A stretch of 27,941 nucleotides of DNA from Clostridia bacterium (GCA_900758165.1 CAAEQN010000132.1:1-27941), one strand, 5' to 3'. Shown: positions 4,952-14,016, counted from the stretch's first letter. Translations and numbers: made by a program. Notes: generated from the sequence alone by a model not told the origin.

Positions 4952-7648
4952 CTAAAATTCCCCTAAAAACAAAGTTTCATATTCTTTCATATTCCTACTA
5001 AATTTAATTTCAGAAGCTGGGATTATTATGTATTTCCATTCTTTCTTATTATTTTCCAAATTGTATTCAGTAGCATTTTCACAATATTTTATTCCTGCTT
5101 TTTTCTTTTCTTGAACTTCATTAGTAGCTATATCTATGTCCTTCTTTACCTCAACCATGTATATGATGTCATCTGTTTCAACTATAAAATCCGGCTCATA
5201 TTGACTACCTTGTTTATTCCAAATGATATTAAATTGATTTGGTGCAGGTCTTAGCCATTTTAATACTTTATTATCTGTTTCTAAGCAAGTAACAAAGTCT
5301 TTTTCAGGAATAGAATCAAATTTATAAGCAGAATGACATGCTTTTTTAAATCCTGTAAAAACTTTACTTTTTAATTCTTTTGCTTCTATAGTTTGATGAT
5401 AATCATATAAATCCTCTTTATATATCTTTGAATAATTGTGTTTCTCTATTCTTACAAAAGGTAAAACTTTTTTTCCTATTAATTCGCCCTCTTGAATAAT
5501 TAAATGTTCTTTCATCTGAGAATAAATATAATCTGCAATTTGTGTTTTATAATCTTTTATAACTGATATGACTTCATTTTCATTTAAATATGATTGTAAT
5601 TTATTTATTGTTTGCTTAGATAATTTAAAAAGTAATTCACTACATTTATCATAATCAATTTCTGGCTTATTCCACAATTGAGCAACAAGTGTATGTTCTA
5701 TATCTTCAGGTAAATAGTCTTTTCCTTTTTTCTCAATTTCACTTGTTTCATTATTCATTAAATTTGTTACCAATATACTTTGATCAGAAGGTCTCAGGTT
5801 AAGTCCATTTGTATCTAAATTAAAATCCTCAAAATACACATTTACATCAGGACTTTTCATTATTGTAATTCTTGGAATTTCTATTATATTATCTTTAACA
5901 TCTTCTATAATACTTTCAAAATTTTCTTCAATGCTTTTAATTATAATATCATTAAATCCTTGTAACATTATTTGTCCTGATTTTTCAGTTTTTTCTTTAA
6001 ATTTATCAATTACAATGTTTTTAACTGTTTCTTTTTTCAGATCATTTACATTATTTATCTGAAGGTTATAATTTGAGCTTTCTTCAAAAATTGTATCATA
6101 TATGATTTTCTTAGCTTCTAATTTAGAATAATCTTTAACTTTTTCTTCATCTTTATCCCAATCAAGAATAGAAGAAATTTCTTGTTTTCTTTTTTCTATT
6201 TCTTCTGTGAAATTATTTTGTATTGTTATGACTTCCTTTTTTACATCTAATTCTTCATCTTCAATAACTATTATATTTTCTTTTTTAATTAACGAATTTT
6301 CATCATTTGCTATTCTTATTATTTCTTCATATTTATCGTGAGATACTATAGTTAAACTATCTACTTTTTCATTACCTGTAATATTTCCATATGGTAATCG
6401 TAAACCTCTACCGATAGTTTGCTCTGTTAATGTACTTGATGCAGAAGTTCTTAATGGAATAATCGTATATAAATTATTAACATCCCAACCTTCTTTTAGC
6501 ATATTAACATGAATAACTATCTCTATTTTGTTATTATAATCTTCTAAAGATACTAATTGTTGTATGTTTTCATCTTTTTCACTTCCTGACTGATTTGAAT
6601 GTACAATTATAACTTTATCAGAATAATAGCCATCAAAGAAATTATCTGATTTTATTACATTAAGTAATTCTTCTGCATGAGTTGTATCTTTTGCAACTAC
6701 TAATACAAAAGGTTTTACTAAATGTTTATTATTATCTCTTGCATATATATCTAATGCCACTTTAGTATCTTCGTGAATTCTAATTCCATCTTCAAGTTTA
6801 ATAATATCTTTATCTAAATCACTTTTATAATTATTTATATTAAAATTCTTTTTAGTTGCAACATGAGGAATTTTTACATATCCATCTCTCATTGCCTTTG
6901 CTAGTGAATATTCATATACAACATTCTTAAACTTAATAGTTTTATTTCCCTTTTCTATCTGTGGAGTAGCCGTTAATTCTAAACCTAGTACAGGATTTAA
7001 TTCGTTTAATACTTGCATTCCACGATCTGCACGATAATGATGAGATTCATCCATTAAAATTACTAAATCTTTTTGACTTGCTAAATAGTTAAAATATGAA
7101 TCTCCAATATACTCTGATAATCTTTTTATTTGAGGTTCTTTTCCTCCTTTTGTTTCAGCATTTATTTTTGAAATATTAAATACATTTATTGTAATATCAG
7201 AATATGACATTTGTCCTTCAACATTCTTTTTGTAATTATCTCCTGTTACAATATTAGCTGTATAGAATTCACTTATTCCTTTAAAAACATATTTTTCATA
7301 AGATGTATCTCCAAAATCTTTGATTAATTTATTATAAATAGTTAAATTTGGTGCAATCACCATAAAATTTTTAATATTTTTTTCTTTGTATAAATATGCC
7401 ATAAAGGCTCCCATTAATCTTGTTTTGCCAACACCTGTTGCTAATGAAAAGCATATAGAAGGAAAATTTCTTTCAAAATCAGAGCAAGTTGGAGCAATAG
7501 ACTGAACTATTGGTAACAATTCTTCGTTATTAAATTCTTTTTTTAATTCTATTTTATCTAAAATTTTTGATAATATTTCTAAAGATTCTGTTTGAGGATT
7601 TCTTAAACTCATTCTATTATTTATTAAATTGAAATTTTGTTTACTCAT
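4952..7648 (-). CDS. res: type III restriction enzyme Res subunit (helicase-nuclease)
   Basis: An 898-aa superfamily-2 ATPase with a C-terminal nuclease. It has Walker A ATGVGKT (K75), motif II DESH in LVILMDESHHYR, motif III LTATP and motif VI QTIGRGLRLP. The C-terminal PD-(D/E)xK site is seen as EPDFIVE (D820) and MVEVKKD (E833, K835). Res uses ATP hydrolysis to communicate between inversely oriented Mod sites and cut about 25 bp away. It begins inside the last codons of mod (8-bp overlap, GGAGG upstream), the usual mod-res order. Length and all motifs are normal, so it should be active. The extra SNF2 helicase and the HEPN-CBS gene around it are not part of a classical type III system. Confidence 0.9.
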   Translation of the reverse strand: MSKQNFNLINNRMSLRNPQTESLEILSKILDKIELKKEFNNEELLPIVQSIAPTCSDFERNFPSICFSLATGVGKTRLMGAFMAYLYKEKNIKNFMVIAPNLTIYNKLIKDFGDTSYEKYVFKGISEFYTANIVTGDNYKKNVEGQMSYSDITINVFNISKINAETKGGKEPQIKRLSEYIGDSYFNYLASQKDLVILMDESHHYRADRGMQVLNELNPVLGLELTATPQIEKGNKTIKFKNVVYEYSLAKAMRDGYVKIPHVATKKNFNINNYKSDLDKDIIKLEDGIRIHEDTKVALDIYARDNNKHLVKPFVLVVAKDTTHAEELLNVIKSDNFFDGYYSDKVIIVHSNQSGSEKDENIQQLVSLEDYNNKIEIVIHVNMLKEGWDVNNLYTIIPLRTSASSTLTEQTIGRGLRLPYGNITGNEKVDSLTIVSHDKYEEIIRIANDENSLIKKENIIVIEDEELDVKKEVITIQNNFTEEIEKRKQEISSILDWDKDEEKVKDYSKLEAKKIIYDTIFEESSNYNLQINNVNDLKKETVKNIVIDKFKEKTEKSGQIMLQGFNDIIIKSIEENFESIIEDVKDNIIEIPRITIMKSPDVNVYFEDFNLDTNGLNLRPSDQSILVTNLMNNETSEIEKKGKDYLPEDIEHTLVAQLWNKPEIDYDKCSELLFKLSKQTINKLQSYLNENEVISVIKDYKTQIADYIYSQMKEHLIIQEGELIGKKVLPFVRIEKHNYSKIYKEDLYDYHQTIEAKELKSKVFTGFKKACHSAYKFDSIPEKDFVTCLETDNKVLKWLRPAPNQFNIIWNKQGSQYEPDFIVETDDIIYMVEVKKDIDIATNEVQEKKKAGIKYCENATEYNLENNKKEWKYIIIPASEIKFSRNMKEYETLFLGEF

Positions 7649-9257
7649 CTTCTTTAACCTCCAATACTTCTTCTACATTTAAAGAATAGTCATCTCTACC
7701 ATACTCACAATTATTTAAAATTGATTGAGGTATTTTCTTTATTGTAATATTGTCATATTTGTCTTTACACTCTTCCTGATAAGACTTACAACAAATCAAC
7801 AAACTTTCATTACTCTGCATCTCTTCTCTAATTGCTTGTAAATATTCTAATGAAATATAATTTGTTGTAACATATATATAATCATTTTCAGAAGATTTTC
7901 CTTGTTTCCAATAATAATTGTCCTCAGGAGAATAGTCGAATTTTTCTTGCTTACAAATAGCTCTAGTCAATAATTCACCATTATAATTTTCTGAAATTAC
8001 CCAATTATCAAATTTGTCTTTAACAAGTAATGAAGGTGCTAACTCATAAAACTTATATCCTCCACCTCCTTGCCAATCAACCAAACTAGTTATTCCATTT
8101 GGATCTTTATTATCTATAACATCATTAATTCTTGGAATGCAATGTGTATAACAATGTTCTTCAAGTTCAATTCCTATCCATTTACGATTCATTTTATGTG
8201 CAACAGCACAAGTAGTTCCGCTTCCTAAAAAAGAATCCATTACATAATCTCCTTCTTCTGAAGACATATTTATAATTCGTTTTAAAAGTTTCTCTGGTTT
8301 TTTTCCTGCTTTAAAATCCCCATTTCCTTCTTGAAACAAATTATTAAAAGCAATATCTGTCCAAAAATCACAAACCATTCTTGATAACACATTTCCATCG
8401 TCTGTATTATATATACTATTTTCAACAAGTTGCACTTGTCTACCTTTATATGATAAGTATCCTGGCATTTCTTCAATAGGAACTATATAATCCTTATTAT
8501 ATTTTGGATTATTTTTAATTTTCGCTAATCCAACTGGCTGAAATATTCTATTTTTGTTTTCATAGACCCATTTATTAAATTCTTCATTGTTTATATCTGG
8601 ATTCAATTTTAATTCTTTTAGTTTATCTGTCATAGATATTACTTTACAAGTACTTATATTTTCTAGATTTCCGTCTATAAATTTATTATAATGCGAGTCC
8701 CATGATTTTGCTTTAATATATTCTGGTTTAAATCTAATAAAATCTCTATTTTTACAGAACACTAGTATATACTCTTTTTCTTTTAATATCTTTTTCTCAG
8801 CGTGATTCATTTTTACTCCATTAGGAGGACTAACTTGAATTGAAATAGTATTTATGAAATTTTCACGTCCGAATATTTCATCACATAGTACTTTTAAATA
8901 TGCCATTTCTCCATCATCTATTTGAATCCATATCAAACCATTATCTGAAAGTAGTCGTTTCATAATTTCTAATCTAGATTTCATCAAATTAAGCCATATA
9001 GAATGTTCTAAATTATCATCATAATGTTCAAACGCACTACCTGTATTATATGGAGGATCTATGTAAATACATTTAATTTTATTTGTAAATTTATCTTCCA
9101 AAGCTTTTAGAGCTAGTAAATTGTCTCCATGTATTAACATGTTCTCGGTATTTTCATCACCATAAGATTTTTCTTTATCTTCTATAAGTATTCTTGGTTC
9201 TACTTTAGGTTGTTTATCTTTTCCAATCCATGTTAACTCTAATTTTTGATTTTTCAA
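7641..9257 (-). CDS. mod: type III DNA adenine-N6 methyltransferase Mod subunit
   Basis: A 538-aa beta-class adenine methyltransferase: the catalytic motif IV DPPY (67-70, in CIYIDPPYNTGS) comes before the SAM-binding FxGxG (FLGSG, 343-347). The part between (about 140-300) is the target-recognition domain that sets the sequence specificity, and the C-terminal part (about 400-538) would contact Res. It methylates one strand of a short asymmetric site. The start is TTG 9257 behind GGAGGAG; no ATG fits. It begins 12 bp after the SNF2 gene and overlaps res, so expression is coupled. At 538 aa it is slightly short for a Mod, which is often 600-650 aa. Confidence 0.9.
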   Translation of the reverse strand: MKNQKLELTWIGKDKQPKVEPRILIEDKEKSYGDENTENMLIHGDNLLALKALEDKFTNKIKCIYIDPPYNTGSAFEHYDDNLEHSIWLNLMKSRLEIMKRLLSDNGLIWIQIDDGEMAYLKVLCDEIFGRENFINTISIQVSPPNGVKMNHAEKKILKEKEYILVFCKNRDFIRFKPEYIKAKSWDSHYNKFIDGNLENISTCKVISMTDKLKELKLNPDINNEEFNKWVYENKNRIFQPVGLAKIKNNPKYNKDYIVPIEEMPGYLSYKGRQVQLVENSIYNTDDGNVLSRMVCDFWTDIAFNNLFQEGNGDFKAGKKPEKLLKRIINMSSEEGDYVMDSFLGSGTTCAVAHKMNRKWIGIELEEHCYTHCIPRINDVIDNKDPNGITSLVDWQGGGGYKFYELAPSLLVKDKFDNWVISENYNGELLTRAICKQEKFDYSPEDNYYWKQGKSSENDYIYVTTNYISLEYLQAIREEMQSNESLLICCKSYQEECKDKYDNITIKKIPQSILNNCEYGRDDYSLNVEEVLEVKEDE

Positions 9258-9269
9258 TTTAATCTCCTC

Positions 9270-12131
9270 CTATATAATCTTCCATCTTATTCTAAATAAT
9301 TCTTCAATTTCAATTTTTTGTTTCATTTTTTCTTCAATTTCTTCAATTAATTTTTCTTTATTATCATCAATTTTATCTTGTTCTTCAAATAAATTAAATC
9401 TTAAATTATTTCTTTTCTTCTCTAACTCTTTTATTTCTTTTTGCATTTTTAATTTATCTTCAAGTTTCAATAGTTTTCTTGCCTCTGCTTTTTTAAATTT
9501 TATTTCCATATCTAAATTTTTCAATTCCAATTCAAGACTTTTTTTTACATCTTCAGACCATTTTTCAAGTTTTTCCATTTCTGAGTCGAAAAATTTATTA
9601 TTTGTTTCTAAAAGTTTTTCTAATACTGAATTAAATTGAATATCAAATACTTCTTTAATTTTCTCCTCTTTTTCTATATTGCACATGCCATTTATATATG
9701 ATTTATTAATATTAAACATTTTTCTACAAGTTTCATCATCTATTGCATTTCCTTGATCATCTATTCCTGAAAATATCAAAAAACTTTCTTTTTCAAATGT
9801 TTCTATATCAACATTATTTAAGAATATCTCTCCTTGTTTTCCTATTAAATGCTTTACTTTTTCAATATTTTGATTTGAATTAGTATAGTCAAATACAATT
9901 TCAACATTATCTAATTCTTTATTTTTATACTCATTAACTATATTTTGAGCTAATGGATGTCCTATCCTATAGTTCTCATTTAATCCATCATTTGTCCTAT
10001 ATTCATAAATGCCATTATTAACATTAGAGTAAGGACTATTAAATAAATTAAATTTTGTATCACCTTCAAAATTCGCATAATTTTTTTGTAATTTATATTT
10101 AGTTATTAAAAGTAAATCTCTCTCAAATTGGTTTAGATATTCTTTACTTGTATTTTGACTAATTTTCAATTTTTCAATGACTTCTTCATCAAAATTTTCA
10201 AATAATTTCTGAGTAGTTATTTTCATTTTAGAATCAATTTTTGTTTCTAATTCTTTCTGTAGTTTATCAAAAGCACTTTGTATCTCTTCAGGTTTTCTAC
10301 AATTTTGATAAATTTCGTTTATCCTTCTTTCAAAATCCACACCTGTTTCAATACTTCCTAGCACTTCGTCACTAGCACCAAATACACCATCAAAAAGTTT
10401 AAATTTTTCTTTTAATATTTCATATACTCTTTGATCAGCCTCATTCCTTTTATTTAAAAAATTAATAACTACAACATCAAATTTTTGACCATATCTATGG
10501 CATCTTCCTATTCTTTGTTCAACTCTTTGAGGATTCCAAGGTAAATCATAATTAACAATCATTGAGCAAAATTGTAAATTTACACCTTCAGCAGCTGCTT
10601 CAGTTGCAATCATTATTTTAGCATCATTTTTAAAATATTCTATTAAAGCTGACCTTTTATCTGCTGTTTTTGATCCTGTGACAATACTTTCTCCTTTATG
10701 CTTAATTAACCAATCTTCATATATTTTTTTTGATAATTTGTCATTATTACTACCATTAAAAAATACTATACTATCCTTATATTCTGTATTTTGTAATATT
10801 GAATATATATATTCTTGTGTCCTAGTAGATTCTGTAAATATCAATGCTTTTTTAGGAGCTCCAAGCCTTTCCATTTCTGCAAATCCTTTATTTAATGCAG
10901 TAAGTAAAACCTGTCCTTTAGCATTTTGTTTTATTGACTCTGCCAAAATTGCATATTCATTTAATTCTTCTATTTCTTTTTTTATAACATCTACATCATC
11001 TTCAGTTAAGACTACCTCTTTTTCTTCTTCAAATTCTTCTTCATCTTTTAATTCTTCATAATCAGAATAATCACTTAATATATCGTTATATTCTTCATTT
11101 TTAATTATTGTAGATGTTTCTAATATTTTATTTAATTTATTTACTAGTCCCCTTAATGTTCCTGCAATAGCGAAACTAGATGATGCCAATAATTTTCTTA
11201 ATATAAGAGTCATTAACCATCTTTGACTAGGTGGTAGTGCTTTTAAATTTTCTCTTTGCAAATATAAAGTAATTTTATCATATAATTCTTGTTCTTGATC
11301 TGAAGGGTAAAATTCTTGCGTTATTGATAATCTATTTGTGTAATTAATATATTCTAATACTTGTTTTCTAAGTGTTCTTTTACAAATTGGAGCAATTCTT
11401 TCCTTTAAATCATTATATAACTGCTCATCATTCTCATCTAATCTTGTAAATTGACTTTTGAAGCTTTTTAAATCCCCAAAAATATATTCATCTATAAAGC
11501 TTGTTAATCCATATAATTCAAGTAAAGAGTTTTGAAGAGGAGTAGCTGTCAATAATATTTTAGGTGATTTTTCAATAGCTGTTTTTATCCTTCTTGATAT
11601 TTTATTTGAATTTTTATATACATTTCTTAATCTATGAGCTTCGTCTACGATTACCAAGTCCCAATTTATATTTTTTACATAAGCTTCTTTGTTACTTACA
11701 AAATTATATGAGCATATAATTATTTTATCTTGATCAAATGGATTGAAATTACCCTTTGCAATTTCTTCGTTAAAAGATTTGGCTTCTAAAATAATTGAAT
11801 CTAGATAAAATTTTTCCTTTAGTTCTTCATACCACTGTTTTCTTAATGTTGCTGGTACAATAATAAGCATTCTTTTTTTATTCTCTGCCCATTTTTGAGA
11901 AATAACTATTCCTGCCTCTATAGTTTTTCCCAATCCAACTTCATCAGCTAATATAGCCCCTTTAGATAAAGGAGATTTAAACGCAAACAAAGCTGCCTCA
12001 ATTTGATGAGGTTTAGGCTCAACTTTTGCATCTGATAAAACATGAATAAGTTTTTCTATGCTATTAGATGAACTTTTTTTAGTTAATTCATAGGCTAAAT
12101 ATTTTGCATGATAATCTGTAATATCTCTCAT
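9270..12131 (-). CDS. SNF2/RapA-type helicase of the type III-like defence operon
   Basis: A 953-aa Swi2/Snf2 ATPase. Walker A is GLGKT (K69, in ILADEVGLGKT), motif II DEAH (163-166), motif III LTATPLQN, and motif VI QRIGRCHRYGQ in the second lobe. The end (about 850-945) is a long charged coiled coil (LELELKNLDMEIKFKKAEAR and onward). Such proteins translocate on duplex DNA without unwinding and remove or remodel bound proteins. It is the first gene of the operon, with a strong promoter 40 bp upstream and a GAAGGG site. SNF2 proteins occur beside type III-like Mod/Res pairs and in DISARM, but no DrmA, DrmB or DrmC is present here. Confidence 0.85.
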   Translation of the reverse strand: MRDITDYHAKYLAYELTKKSSSNSIEKLIHVLSDAKVEPKPHQIEAALFAFKSPLSKGAILADEVGLGKTIEAGIVISQKWAENKKRMLIIVPATLRKQWYEELKEKFYLDSIILEAKSFNEEIAKGNFNPFDQDKIIICSYNFVSNKEAYVKNINWDLVIVDEAHRLRNVYKNSNKISRRIKTAIEKSPKILLTATPLQNSLLELYGLTSFIDEYIFGDLKSFKSQFTRLDENDEQLYNDLKERIAPICKRTLRKQVLEYINYTNRLSITQEFYPSDQEQELYDKITLYLQRENLKALPPSQRWLMTLILRKLLASSSFAIAGTLRGLVNKLNKILETSTIIKNEEYNDILSDYSDYEELKDEEEFEEEKEVVLTEDDVDVIKKEIEELNEYAILAESIKQNAKGQVLLTALNKGFAEMERLGAPKKALIFTESTRTQEYIYSILQNTEYKDSIVFFNGSNNDKLSKKIYEDWLIKHKGESIVTGSKTADKRSALIEYFKNDAKIMIATEAAAEGVNLQFCSMIVNYDLPWNPQRVEQRIGRCHRYGQKFDVVVINFLNKRNEADQRVYEILKEKFKLFDGVFGASDEVLGSIETGVDFERRINEIYQNCRKPEEIQSAFDKLQKELETKIDSKMKITTQKLFENFDEEVIEKLKISQNTSKEYLNQFERDLLLITKYKLQKNYANFEGDTKFNLFNSPYSNVNNGIYEYRTNDGLNENYRIGHPLAQNIVNEYKNKELDNVEIVFDYTNSNQNIEKVKHLIGKQGEIFLNNVDIETFEKESFLIFSGIDDQGNAIDDETCRKMFNINKSYINGMCNIEKEEKIKEVFDIQFNSVLEKLLETNNKFFDSEMEKLEKWSEDVKKSLELELKNLDMEIKFKKAEARKLLKLEDKLKMQKEIKELEKKRNNLRFNLFEEQDKIDDNKEKLIEEIEEKMKQKIEIEELFRIRWKII

Positions 12132-12169
12132 TATAAAACCCTTCTATAATTTATAAAATCCTAATATAT

Positions 12170-12198
12170 TTTATATCATAAAATTCTTTTTTTCTCAA
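12170..12198 (-). promoter_or_regulatory. sigma-A promoter of the defence operon
   Basis: Minus strand TTGAGA (12198-12193), 17-bp spacer, TATAAA (12175-12170), preceding the SNF2 start by about 40 bp. A terminator for the upstream gene lies just before it, so the operon has an independent promoter. Confidence 0.75.
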
Positions 12199-12224
12199 TA
12201 ATTTACGACTTTTTTTGATAAAAA

Positions 12225-12251
12225 ATACCAGTACAAAATTATACTGGCATT
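12225..12251 (-). terminator. intrinsic terminator before the defence operon
   Basis: On the minus strand GCCAGTATAATTTTGTACTGG, an imperfect stem, is followed by a TATTTTTT run. It closes the regulatory transcript of 12935-12337 and insulates the SNF2 promoter. Confidence 0.7.
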
Positions 12252-12294
12252 ACTCTTTTTTCTAATTTCACAAAATTACTTTTCACAATAATAA

Positions 12295-12332
12295 ATATAT
12301 ACCTAAATGAGTCCCCGTTCATTTAGATATAT
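12295..12332 (-). terminator. long hairpin after the Xis-like gene
   Basis: ATATACCTAAATGA and TCATTTAGATATAT form a 14-bp stem with one mismatched (G-U) pair and a GC-rich loop GTCCCCGT. On the minus strand it is followed by TTTATTATT. It is a first, weaker terminator or an mRNA-protecting hairpin. Confidence 0.5.
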
Positions 12333-12336
12333 CTGA

Positions 12337-12567
12337 CTACTTTTTACTTGCATATAGCTTATCAAATGCAATTTTTTCTTGTTGTTCCATATAGTCATCA
12401 ATACTCTTTTTTCTGAATAAAATTCTTCCACCTACTCTAAAGTGTGGAATTTCGTTTTTTCTAACCATTTGACCTACTAACCAATATGAAACCCCTAAAT
12501 ATTTTGCTGTTTCCTCGGTTGTTAAAGTAGTCCTCTCTATTTTTTGATAATTCTCTAGTTCTGCCAT
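12337..12567 (-). CDS. Tn916 Xis-type excisionase/HTH protein
   Basis: A 76-aa DNA-binding protein of the excisionase family. ATG 12567 is chosen because GGGAGGTGAG lies just before it; the ORF also runs 28 codons further upstream with no ribosome site. LTTEETAKYLGVSYWLVGQM is the helix-turn-helix, followed by a wing with IPHFRVGGRILFRKKSID, the hallmark of the HTH_17 excisionase group, and a basic end. It is 10 kb from int, beside the XRE repressor, so it may act as excisionase in trans or as a regulator. A second, smaller Xis-like gene lies next to int. Confidence 0.75.
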   Translation of the reverse strand: MAELENYQKIERTTLTTEETAKYLGVSYWLVGQMVRKNEIPHFRVGGRILFRKKSIDDYMEQQEKIAFDKLYASKK

Positions 12568-12635
12568 ATTTCTCACCTCCCATATAAAATTATATAAGAG
12601 TGCTTTTATAAATCCAAACCTTTTACAAGAGATAC

Positions 12636-12935
12636 TTAAATATTCCAACAAACTCTATCATAATCATTTTGAATGTTGCATAGACTTTTTATTTTTTCTT
12701 TTAAATACTTACCATTTTCACTAGATAATCTATTATTAACAATAGCAACATTTATAATTAAACAAATATGATTAAATTCTTCATTTTCAGCAATGTCATG
12801 AATAATATATTCAGGAATTTCAAAGTTTATATGCTTTTGTAATTCATTTTTTATTTTATCTATCTTTTCAATATGTTTCTTTATAATTTCATATTTTTCT
12901 TCAGTTATTGAATAATCTTGATTATTTCTTCTCAT
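12636..12935 (-). CDS. hypothetical 99-aa protein of the ICE regulatory cluster
   Basis: ATG 12935 has GGAGGAG about 10 bp upstream; the ORF extends 12 codons further without a site. The protein is helical and charged: an N-terminal EEKYEIIKKHIEKIDKIKNE helix, then a mid part (INFEIPEYIIHDIAENEEF) and a helical end (LSSENGKYLKEKIKSL). No known domain is recognised and no membrane segment is present. It is the first gene of a short operon with the Xis-like gene, transcribed away from the XRE repressor, whose operators lie in its promoter. Its position suggests a regulatory or maintenance role in the element. Confidence 0.65.
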   Translation of the reverse strand: MRRNNQDYSITEEKYEIIKKHIEKIDKIKNELQKHINFEIPEYIIHDIAENEEFNHICLIINVAIVNNRLSSENGKYLKEKIKSLCNIQNDYDRVCWNI

Positions 12936-12959
12936 ATTACTTTTACTCCTCCTTCTTCT

Positions 12960-13020
12960 ATTATAACACATCTACTCATTAAAATGAATACTTTTTAGTA
13001 TTTTGCTCATTTTAGTGAGT
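12960..13020. promoter_or_regulatory. divergent promoter region with paired operators
   Basis: ACTCATTAAAATGA (12974-12987) and TCATTTTAGTGAGT (13007-13020) are inverted copies with one mismatch; each half is itself nearly palindromic (CTCA-6-TGAG type). They flank the minus-strand extended -10 TGTTATAAT (TATAAT at 12965-12960) of the 99-aa gene and lie just before the XRE gene. They are probably operators of that repressor. The XRE promoter itself is not clear. Confidence 0.55.
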
Positions 13021-13069
13021 AAGTTTTGAATTATATTTTGCTAAAATTATTTTGAAAGGAGCTAATATT

Positions 13070-13330
13070 ATGGATTTTTCAGATTTAGTAGCTTTAAAAA
13101 TCAAGGAATTAATGAAAGAAAAAAATATAAATTCAAATCAGCTTTCTAAATTAACTGGAATTTATAGTTCTACTATTGCAATGTTTTTAACTAGAAAAAA
13201 CAGAACTATTAGATTAGAAAATTTATTATATATTTGTGATGCTTTAGAAATCAAATTGTCAGAATTCTTTTCAGATAAAAGATTTGACGAAGCTGAAGCA
13301 AATGAATGGAGAAAAAAGCCTGAACTATAA
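13070..13330 (+). CDS. XRE-family helix-turn-helix repressor
   Basis: An 86-aa Cro/CI-type regulator and the only clear plus-strand gene. ATG 13070 is set by AAAGGAG 8 bp upstream. The XRE domain covers about residues 1-70: VALKIKELMKEKNINSNQL leads into the HTH (LSKLTGIYSSTIAMFLTRKN), then LENLLYICDALEIKLSEFF. It has a short acidic tail and no peptidase domain, so it is not an ImmA-paired ICEBs1-type repressor as far as the window shows. It is divergent from the 12935 operon, with mirrored operators between them, which fits a repressor that controls both sides. Confidence 0.85.
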   Translation: MDFSDLVALKIKELMKEKNINSNQLSKLTGIYSSTIAMFLTRKNRTIRLENLLYICDALEIKLSEFFSDKRFDEAEANEWRKKPEL

Positions 13331-13367
13331 AAGATGTATATTATATATTTAACTAATATACATCTTT
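13330..13367. terminator. bidirectional terminator between XRE gene and 165-aa gene
   Basis: AAAGATGTATATTA (13330-13343) and TAATATACATCTTT (13354-13367) form a perfect 14-bp stem with T runs on both strands. It serves the converging XRE gene and the 13381 gene. Confidence 0.8.
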
Positions 13368-13380
13368 TTTATCTACTATT

Positions 13381-13878
13381 TTAATATTTACTTTTATTAT
13401 CAGTTTTAAATTTGTATAAACTTAATTCAAATTTTTCTTCTTTTAAAATATCGCATATCTCAAAAAACAGTTTTAGTACTATTCTTTCTTGCTTTAAATT
13501 TTCTCCATATTCTTTTAAATATTCTTCTCTTACTTTATGACCATCATCTATAGAATCGTCTATATTCCAAGCAAGTATCTGTCTATTTCTTTTTTTATTA
13601 GCAAACCAAAACTCATTACCACATCCATCTAAAGAACCATTATTTAATCTACTATTTATATCAAATATTTCACAATTATTCTCAATAGATTTTTTTATTT
13701 TTTCTACACCATCTTTACTTAATTGATAAAATTTAAATTCTAAAGTATTGTCATTAAAATCAGATTCTTTATATTCAATCGTTCCATTTTCCTGTATTTT
13801 TATTTCAAAACTATTAGTGTTTCCTCCTAAAAAATTGCAAGAAGCAAATTCTTTATATTCAAAAATTGGATAATTCAT
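13381..13878 (-). CDS. hypothetical 165-aa cytoplasmic protein
   Basis: Starts behind AAGGAGG with good spacing. There is no signal peptide or membrane segment. The front is strand-rich (SCNFLGGNTNSFEIKIQENG) and the end is helical (EEYLKEYGENLKQERIVLKLFFEIC). It has short conserved-looking pieces (GCGNEFWFANKKRNRQILAW) but I do not recognise a family. The look is somewhat like small immunity or accessory proteins. It stands alone between two terminators with its own promoter, in the spot between regulation and transfer modules where ICEs carry accessory genes. Confidence 0.6.
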   Translation of the reverse strand: MNYPIFEYKEFASCNFLGGNTNSFEIKIQENGTIEYKESDFNDNTLEFKFYQLSKDGVEKIKKSIENNCEIFDINSRLNNGSLDGCGNEFWFANKKRNRQILAWNIDDSIDDGHKVREEYLKEYGENLKQERIVLKLFFEICDILKEEKFELSLYKFKTDNKSKY

Positions 13879-13923
13879 CTTCTTAATCCTCCTTAAATCA
13901 TTAAATTATAATAAATTTCTTTT

Positions 13924-13932
13924 ATTATATCA
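13924..13932 (-). promoter_or_regulatory. extended -10 promoter of the 165-aa gene
   Basis: The minus strand reads ATGATATAAT (TGnTATAAT, TATAAT at 13929-13924), some 45 bp before the start codon and after the terminator at 13971-14001. The -35 is weak. A second TATAAT lies nearer the gene (around 13902). Confidence 0.45.
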
Positions 13933-13970
13933 TATTTATCCTTAAATTTATTATTCTAAACAAAAAAATA

Positions 13971-14001
13971 GAGGTACAGAATATTTAATATTCCATACCT
14001 C
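13971..14001 (-). terminator. terminator after the adhesin gene
   Basis: GAGGTA-ca-GAATATT-t-AATATTC-ca-TACCTC is a long interrupted stem. On the minus strand it is followed by TATTTTTTT. It lies about 100 bp after the adhesin stop and ends the transfer/surface operon. Confidence 0.75.
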
Positions 14002-14016
14002 AAAAATTTAGTAAAT

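Noticed and set aside
10678..11061. A plus-strand 127-aa ORF inside the SNF2 gene.
   Set aside because: It is a shadow of the helicase gene; its Ser/Phe-rich composition is typical of antisense frames. The same holds for the plus-strand ORFs in 1645-2065, 4437-4679, 16844-17047, 18750-19267, 25192-26157 and 27022-27568, and for the minus-strand ORF 8282-8476 inside mod.
3656..12198. DISARM system (SNF2 helicase plus adenine methylase).
   Set aside because: No DrmA-like, DrmB-like or phospholipase-D DrmC gene is present, while a true Res nuclease-helicase is.
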